This document shows positions 61,094-64,000 of a DNA stretch of 64,000 nucleotides, one piece after another. Both the position numbers and the translations under genes were made by a program. Origin of the DNA: JABFSA01 sp963827515. GTDB taxonomy: Bacteria; Acidobacteriota; Vicinamibacteria; Vicinamibacterales; UBA2999. The stretch spans positions 147,092 through 211,091 of the forward strand of contig CAWHBF010000033.1 in the NCBI GenBank assembly GCA_963827515.1, given 5' to 3'. The notes under the pieces are model-generated. The model made no database searches, was not told where the DNA came from, and saw nothing but the letters and a program-made list of their open reading frames with translations. Each line of letters starts with the position of its first letter. Position 1 is the first letter of the stretch.

Positions 61094-61492
61094 ATGACCG
61101 CGAAGGCCGCTCGTGTCCTCGTCCTTGCAGGCTTGCTCGCCGGGTCGCGGCCCTTTGATGCGCACCACGCGTTTTCCGCCGAATTCGACGCCGACAAGCC
61201 TGTCAAGCTGACAGGCTCGGTGACAAAGCTCGATTGGACCAACCCGCACGCCTGGATTTACCTCGACGTCAAGGACGCGTCTGGTAAAGTCGCGAACTGG
61301 GGATTCGAGCTCGCGAGCCCGAACGGACTGATGCGGAACGGCTGGACGCGGTTTTCGTTGAAACCCGGCGACATCGTCACTGTCGAAGGCTTGCGCGCCA
61401 AGAACGGCTCGACGAACGCCAACGCCCAGGTGGTCGTGTCGAGCAGCGGTCGACGTCTGTTCGCGGGGGCGGGCGACGCGCCACAACCGTAA
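61094..61492 (+). CDS. DUF6152 family secreted protein
   Basis: A 132-residue exported protein: signal peptide (ARVLVLAGLLAGSRPFDA), then HHAFSAEFDADKPVKLTG and TKLDWTNPHAWIYLDV. The blocks GFELASPNGLMRNGW and LKPGDIVTVEG are typical of DUF6152. ATG 61094 follows GAGGAGG at 5 bases. It is the second DUF6152 in the window and is followed 14 bases later by a secreted protein gene, as is usual for this family. It marks return to host-like sequence after the element. Confidence 0.87.
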   Translation: MTAKAARVLVLAGLLAGSRPFDAHHAFSAEFDADKPVKLTGSVTKLDWTNPHAWIYLDVKDASGKVANWGFELASPNGLMRNGWTRFSLKPGDIVTVEGLRAKNGSTNANAQVVVSSSGRRLFAGAGDAPQP

Positions 61493-61506
61493 CGGAGGCC
61501 GACCTG

Positions 61507-62352
61507 ATGCGGCGATTCACCGGTGCAGCGGTCATGATCGCCGCCCTTTCAGTTTCAGTGTCGGCGCAGTGGCCCAGGCGTGAGCCGCCGGGGGTTCCCA
61601 AAGGCGCCGACGGCAGGGTGAATCTGGCTGCGCCGGCGCCGCGGGCGCCCGACGGCAAACCGGACATGGGAGGCATCTGGGAAGTGTCGCCGCGGCGCGA
61701 GGAGCCGGGCACCGCGCCGCCGGGGCGTCCTCCGCTGGCGGTGTTCGCGAACATCGGCGTGAATGTCCCGGAGGGTCTGCCGTTCCAACCGTGGGCGGCG
61801 GAGCTCTCCAGGAAGCGCGTCGCGAATCAGCGGTACAACAACCCGGACGCGCTGTGCCTCCCGCAGGGCCCGCTTGAGTACCACTTGGATCCGCAGCCTC
61901 GAAGATTATCCACACGCCTCGCAAGACGTTGATCGTCTACGAGTCGAATTACGGATGGCGGACGATCTACACCGATGGCCGGCGCCTTCCGAAGCAGGGG
62001 GAGCCGCAGCCGGACCTGGCACGGGTACTCCGTGGGCCATTGGGAGGGCGACACCTTCGTGGTGGAATCGAACAACTTCCGCGGAGTGCAGGGCGGCAAC
62101 GCCGCCGACGCGTGGTTGGACCAGATGGGCAGCCCGTACACAGATGCCTTACAGCTGACAGAGCGATTCCGCCGCGTGAACTTCGGCAACATGGAGATCG
62201 ATGTCACGATTGACGACCCGAAGGCGTACACCAGACCTTTCACGGTCAGGGTCGAGCACCGGATCGTCGCCGACGGCTGGGAGATGACCGAGTTCATCTG
62301 CCACGAGAACCAGAAGTTTCTAGAGATGACGGGGCGGGCGCCTGCAAGATAA
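61507..62352 (+). CDS. secreted protein of the DUF6152-linked family (frame-broken twice)
   Basis: A protein of about 280 residues, with a signal peptide (MRRFTGAAVMIAALSVSVSA). The N-terminal part has APDGKPDMGGIWEVSPRRE and PWAAELSRKRVANQRYNNPDALCLPQGPL. Near 61900 a base is missing; the frame continues KTLIVYESNYGWRTIYTDGRRLPK. Near 62010 one base is extra; it continues WHGYSVGHWEGDTFVVESNNF, LTERFRRVNFGNMEIDVTIDDP and TVRVEHRIVADG. The DGRxLP...GYSVGxWEGDTFVVE block is widely seen in acidobacterial secreted proteins of unknown function. Confidence 0.8.
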
Positions 62353-62461
62353 GTCACAAGGCACAACGCTGTAGAACTGCGGTCACTCAGAACGTCGTCA
62401 GGGCTGGACCGTCGCATAACGGATCTTCCGAAAAGACCGCTCATCTAATCGTGCCTGGAAA

Positions 62462-62620
62462 TCAGCAGGCGACCGCCTGAAGATGGCCTCGGCGGGCGTA
62501 CGTGAGAAGCGGTGTGTCATGGGTCATCAGGCGATAACCGTATTCGCGGGCCGTTGCTGCCAGGAGGCGATCCGTGGGATCGCGAGGCGTTCTCGACGCT
62601 GAGTTCATCTCGCTGGTCGA
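62462..62620 (-). pseudogene. PIN-domain (VapC-like) toxin fragment
   Basis: The C-terminal DPTDRLLAATAREYGYRLMTHD and LLTYARRGHLQAV are characteristic of VapC PIN domains (the DR-x2-AATA and TxD blocks with their acidic residues). The expected N-terminal LLDTH and WE motifs are not found in one frame, so only the C-terminal quarter is convincing; upstream pieces are scattered across frames. No VapB antitoxin is recognised. Confidence 0.55.
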
Positions 62621-62772
62621 CGCAGTCGCAAGCCTCGTCCCTCGGCCGGTGAAGGCCGAAGAACAGCCTCTGAGTCCAACCGAACAACAGCCGCCATCCG
62701 GCAGGAGTCTGGCGACGGCGCACAACCTCGTTGGGCGCGTAGACCCTGTCGCGACAGAAACTCTACAGAAAG

Positions 62773-63381
62773 GTGGCGACCGAGCCCACGGGGCCTGCAC
62801 TCAAGCTGGCAGAACCAGAGAGTGGCGCGCCGCAAGTATCGGATGGCGGACGAGATACCGCGCACGCAGCCCGGAGGTTCTCGAGGCGAAGATACCTTGT
62901 GGCGCTCGCAGCAAATGTGGCAATCCTGGCAGCGGCGGGAGTGGTGGTAATGAGGATCGCAAATCCCCCGCCGTCCTCCGATCCACCGACAGATAGTTAT
63001 CAATGGAAGTCGCTTCGTGCGGAAATCGGCGAGGGCAACCCGCCTGGTGAAGACGTCAAGGCCCTGTACGCGTCATCCTGGTTCCATACGGTCGTCAAGC
63101 CGCGAGTCCTGCTCGGGCGCTTCTTCGCACCAGAAGAGGTGTCGTGGAGCCCAAAGGGATCACCGAACTTCGTTCTTCTCAACGAGCCATACTGGACGCG
63201 TCGATTCCAGGCGGACCCGGCGGTGATTGGAACCGGCCTTCGGCTGGACGGCTCTTACTTTCAAATCCTTGGCGTCGTGTCCGCGCCCGAACGATGGGAC
63301 CTTGTTGAGCTATTCCTTCCTGTACGGGCGGATCTGGCGCCCTGCTTCCCGTCCAATAACAGTAATAGCCCGTGCAGCTGA
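62773..63381 (+). CDS. MacB-like permease periplasmic domain fragment (ADOP-like)
   Basis: A 202-residue protein with a short N-terminal cytosolic part, one membrane helix (RYLVALAANVAILAAAGVVV, residues about 40-60) and a segment matching the MacB periplasmic core: PRVLLGRFFAPEEVSW, NFVLLNEPYWTRRFQADPAVIGTGLRL, then GSYFQILGVVSAPERWD. Such domains normally belong to full-length acidobacterial duplicated orphan permeases of about 800 residues. Here the three other helices and the second half are missing. It is either a decayed permease or a stand-alone derivative. No partner ATPase is adjacent. Confidence 0.55.
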   Translation: MATEPTGPALKLAEPESGAPQVSDGGRDTAHAARRFSRRRYLVALAANVAILAAAGVVVMRIANPPPSSDPPTDSYQWKSLRAEIGEGNPPGEDVKALYASSWFHTVVKPRVLLGRFFAPEEVSWSPKGSPNFVLLNEPYWTRRFQADPAVIGTGLRLDGSYFQILGVVSAPERWDLVELFLPVRADLAPCFPSNNSNSPCS

Positions 63382-63500
63382 GCCGGCACTCCGCGCCTTT
63401 CGCCTGACGGCGAAGCCACACGGGCTACGCTTCGACACCGCCGGGCAGAGTCCTGCGCGGCTGCTCGAAGATGCCACGCGGTTCGAATGGAACCTGCAGC

Positions 63501-63896
63501 CTATTTCTGCTGCCGCTGTCGCGCGCGGTCCCGGCGCTGCTGTTCGATCGTGTTGTCGGTGGCCTCACCCGGGTCCAGCATTTCCTTGCCGTTGGGCAGC
63601 ACGATGCGCTTGAACGCAACCCGGGCGGAGCCGGTGTGCGTGGGATTCCCGCTGATGGTCAGCCGGTCGCCAACGGCGACCGTCTTCTCCGTCCAGCCGT
63701 GCCTGGTGAGGCTCAGCAGGCCGGGCATTTCCACCGTCCAGGCGACATGCTTGCCAGCCTTGTCCACCACATCGACGGTCATCATCGCGTGCGGGTTGAC
63801 CAGCCTGAAATCGGTGAGGGTGCCCACGATCGTCACCGTCTTCGACCCATCGTAGACAGGCGAGAACGCGTGGGCGGTTACCACGCGGTACGGCAA
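63501..63896 (-). CDS. DUF6152 family secreted protein
   Basis: A protein whose mature part reads HAFSPVYDGSKTVTIVGTL, TDFRLVNPHAMMTVDVVDK and WTVEMPGLLSLTRHGWTEKTVAVGD, the third DUF6152 in this window. The frame stays open upstream of TTG 63896 and encodes a signal-peptide-like stretch (IVTLLLAVVLFALPYRVV) to about 63932, but no ATG or GTG is found in frame, so the real start lies upstream and is unresolved. It ends in a Gln/Arg-rich tail (QQRRDRARQRQQK). Confidence 0.78.
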   Translation of the reverse strand: MPYRVVTAHAFSPVYDGSKTVTIVGTLTDFRLVNPHAMMTVDVVDKAGKHVAWTVEMPGLLSLTRHGWTEKTVAVGDRLTISGNPTHTGSARVAFKRIVLPNGKEMLDPGEATDNTIEQQRRDRARQRQQK

Positions 63897-64000
63897 TGCG
63901 AACAGAACGACCGCGAGGAGCAGGGTGACGATAGGCGATATTAGGGCATCCCCGTGGTTGACGGATGACCCGTTATGCGTTGTGCGCCCCCCGACACAGC

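Overview
The window reads as high-GC chromosomal DNA of a free-living, Gram-negative-like aerobe, most likely an acidobacterium of the Vicinamibacteria type. This placement is inference. It rests on secreted DUF6152 proteins (three copies), a DUF6644 membrane protein, a fragment resembling acidobacterial duplicated orphan permeases, secreted beta-propeller and one-heme proteins, a subclass B3 metallo-beta-lactamase and a CheB-CheR-PAS-kinase fusion. No rRNA is present; one tRNA gene (Glu) is visible.

Layout. 1-8.4 kb: 3' part of 2-oxoglutarate dehydrogenase E1, its E2 partner, a methyltransferase and a giant CheB/CheR/PAS/histidine kinase/receiver fusion. 8.7-14.3 kb: small genes (one-TM protein, nucleotidyltransferases, EEP phosphatase, VOC protein, kinase-like lipoprotein, metallophosphoesterase, PmtA-like methyltransferase). 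14.5-17.2 kb: a YfiR-like periplasmic protein with a hybrid histidine kinase. 17.3-20.2 kb: ABC exporter and nitronate monooxygenase.

20.3-34.6 kb is the most unusual chromosomal block. It combines a RibD-type reductase, GTP cyclohydrolase II, a divergent 6-pyruvoyl-tetrahydropterin-synthase-like enzyme, a zinc-type dehydrogenase, a family 4 glycosyltransferase, three methyltransferases, a CDP-alcohol phosphatidyltransferase and two membrane alkaline-phosphatase-superfamily (sulfatase-like) enzymes. I infer a pathway that turns a GTP-derived pyrimidine or pterin into a glycosylated, methylated and possibly lipid-linked product; I know of no characterised pathway with this gene set.

34.6-51.9 kb: a third sulfatase-like protein, secreted methyltransferase, beta-propellers, B3 metallo-beta-lactamase, an Lhr-type helicase, a pilin with a clear sigma-54 promoter, DoxX, rhomboid protease and a one-heme regulatory-like protein. 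Palindromic repeats that start with GTAG are scattered from 19 to 49 kb, and a REP-associated tyrosine transposase lies inside one cluster at 22.2-23.0 kb.

52.0-61.0 kb is an integrated element. tRNA-Glu is overlapped by the 3' end of a serine recombinase, followed by a small accessory gene, a MerR-like regulator, and an array of small lipoproteins, small membrane proteins, an NTF2-like protein, a GNAT and a NUDIX protein separated by two families of intergenic repeats. A terminase small subunit and a second, truncated recombinase module close it. 61.1-64.0 kb returns to DUF6152-type host genes.

About twenty genes carry single-base frame breaks, mostly +1, within otherwise well-conserved proteins. 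I treat these mainly as sequencing errors and annotate across them.
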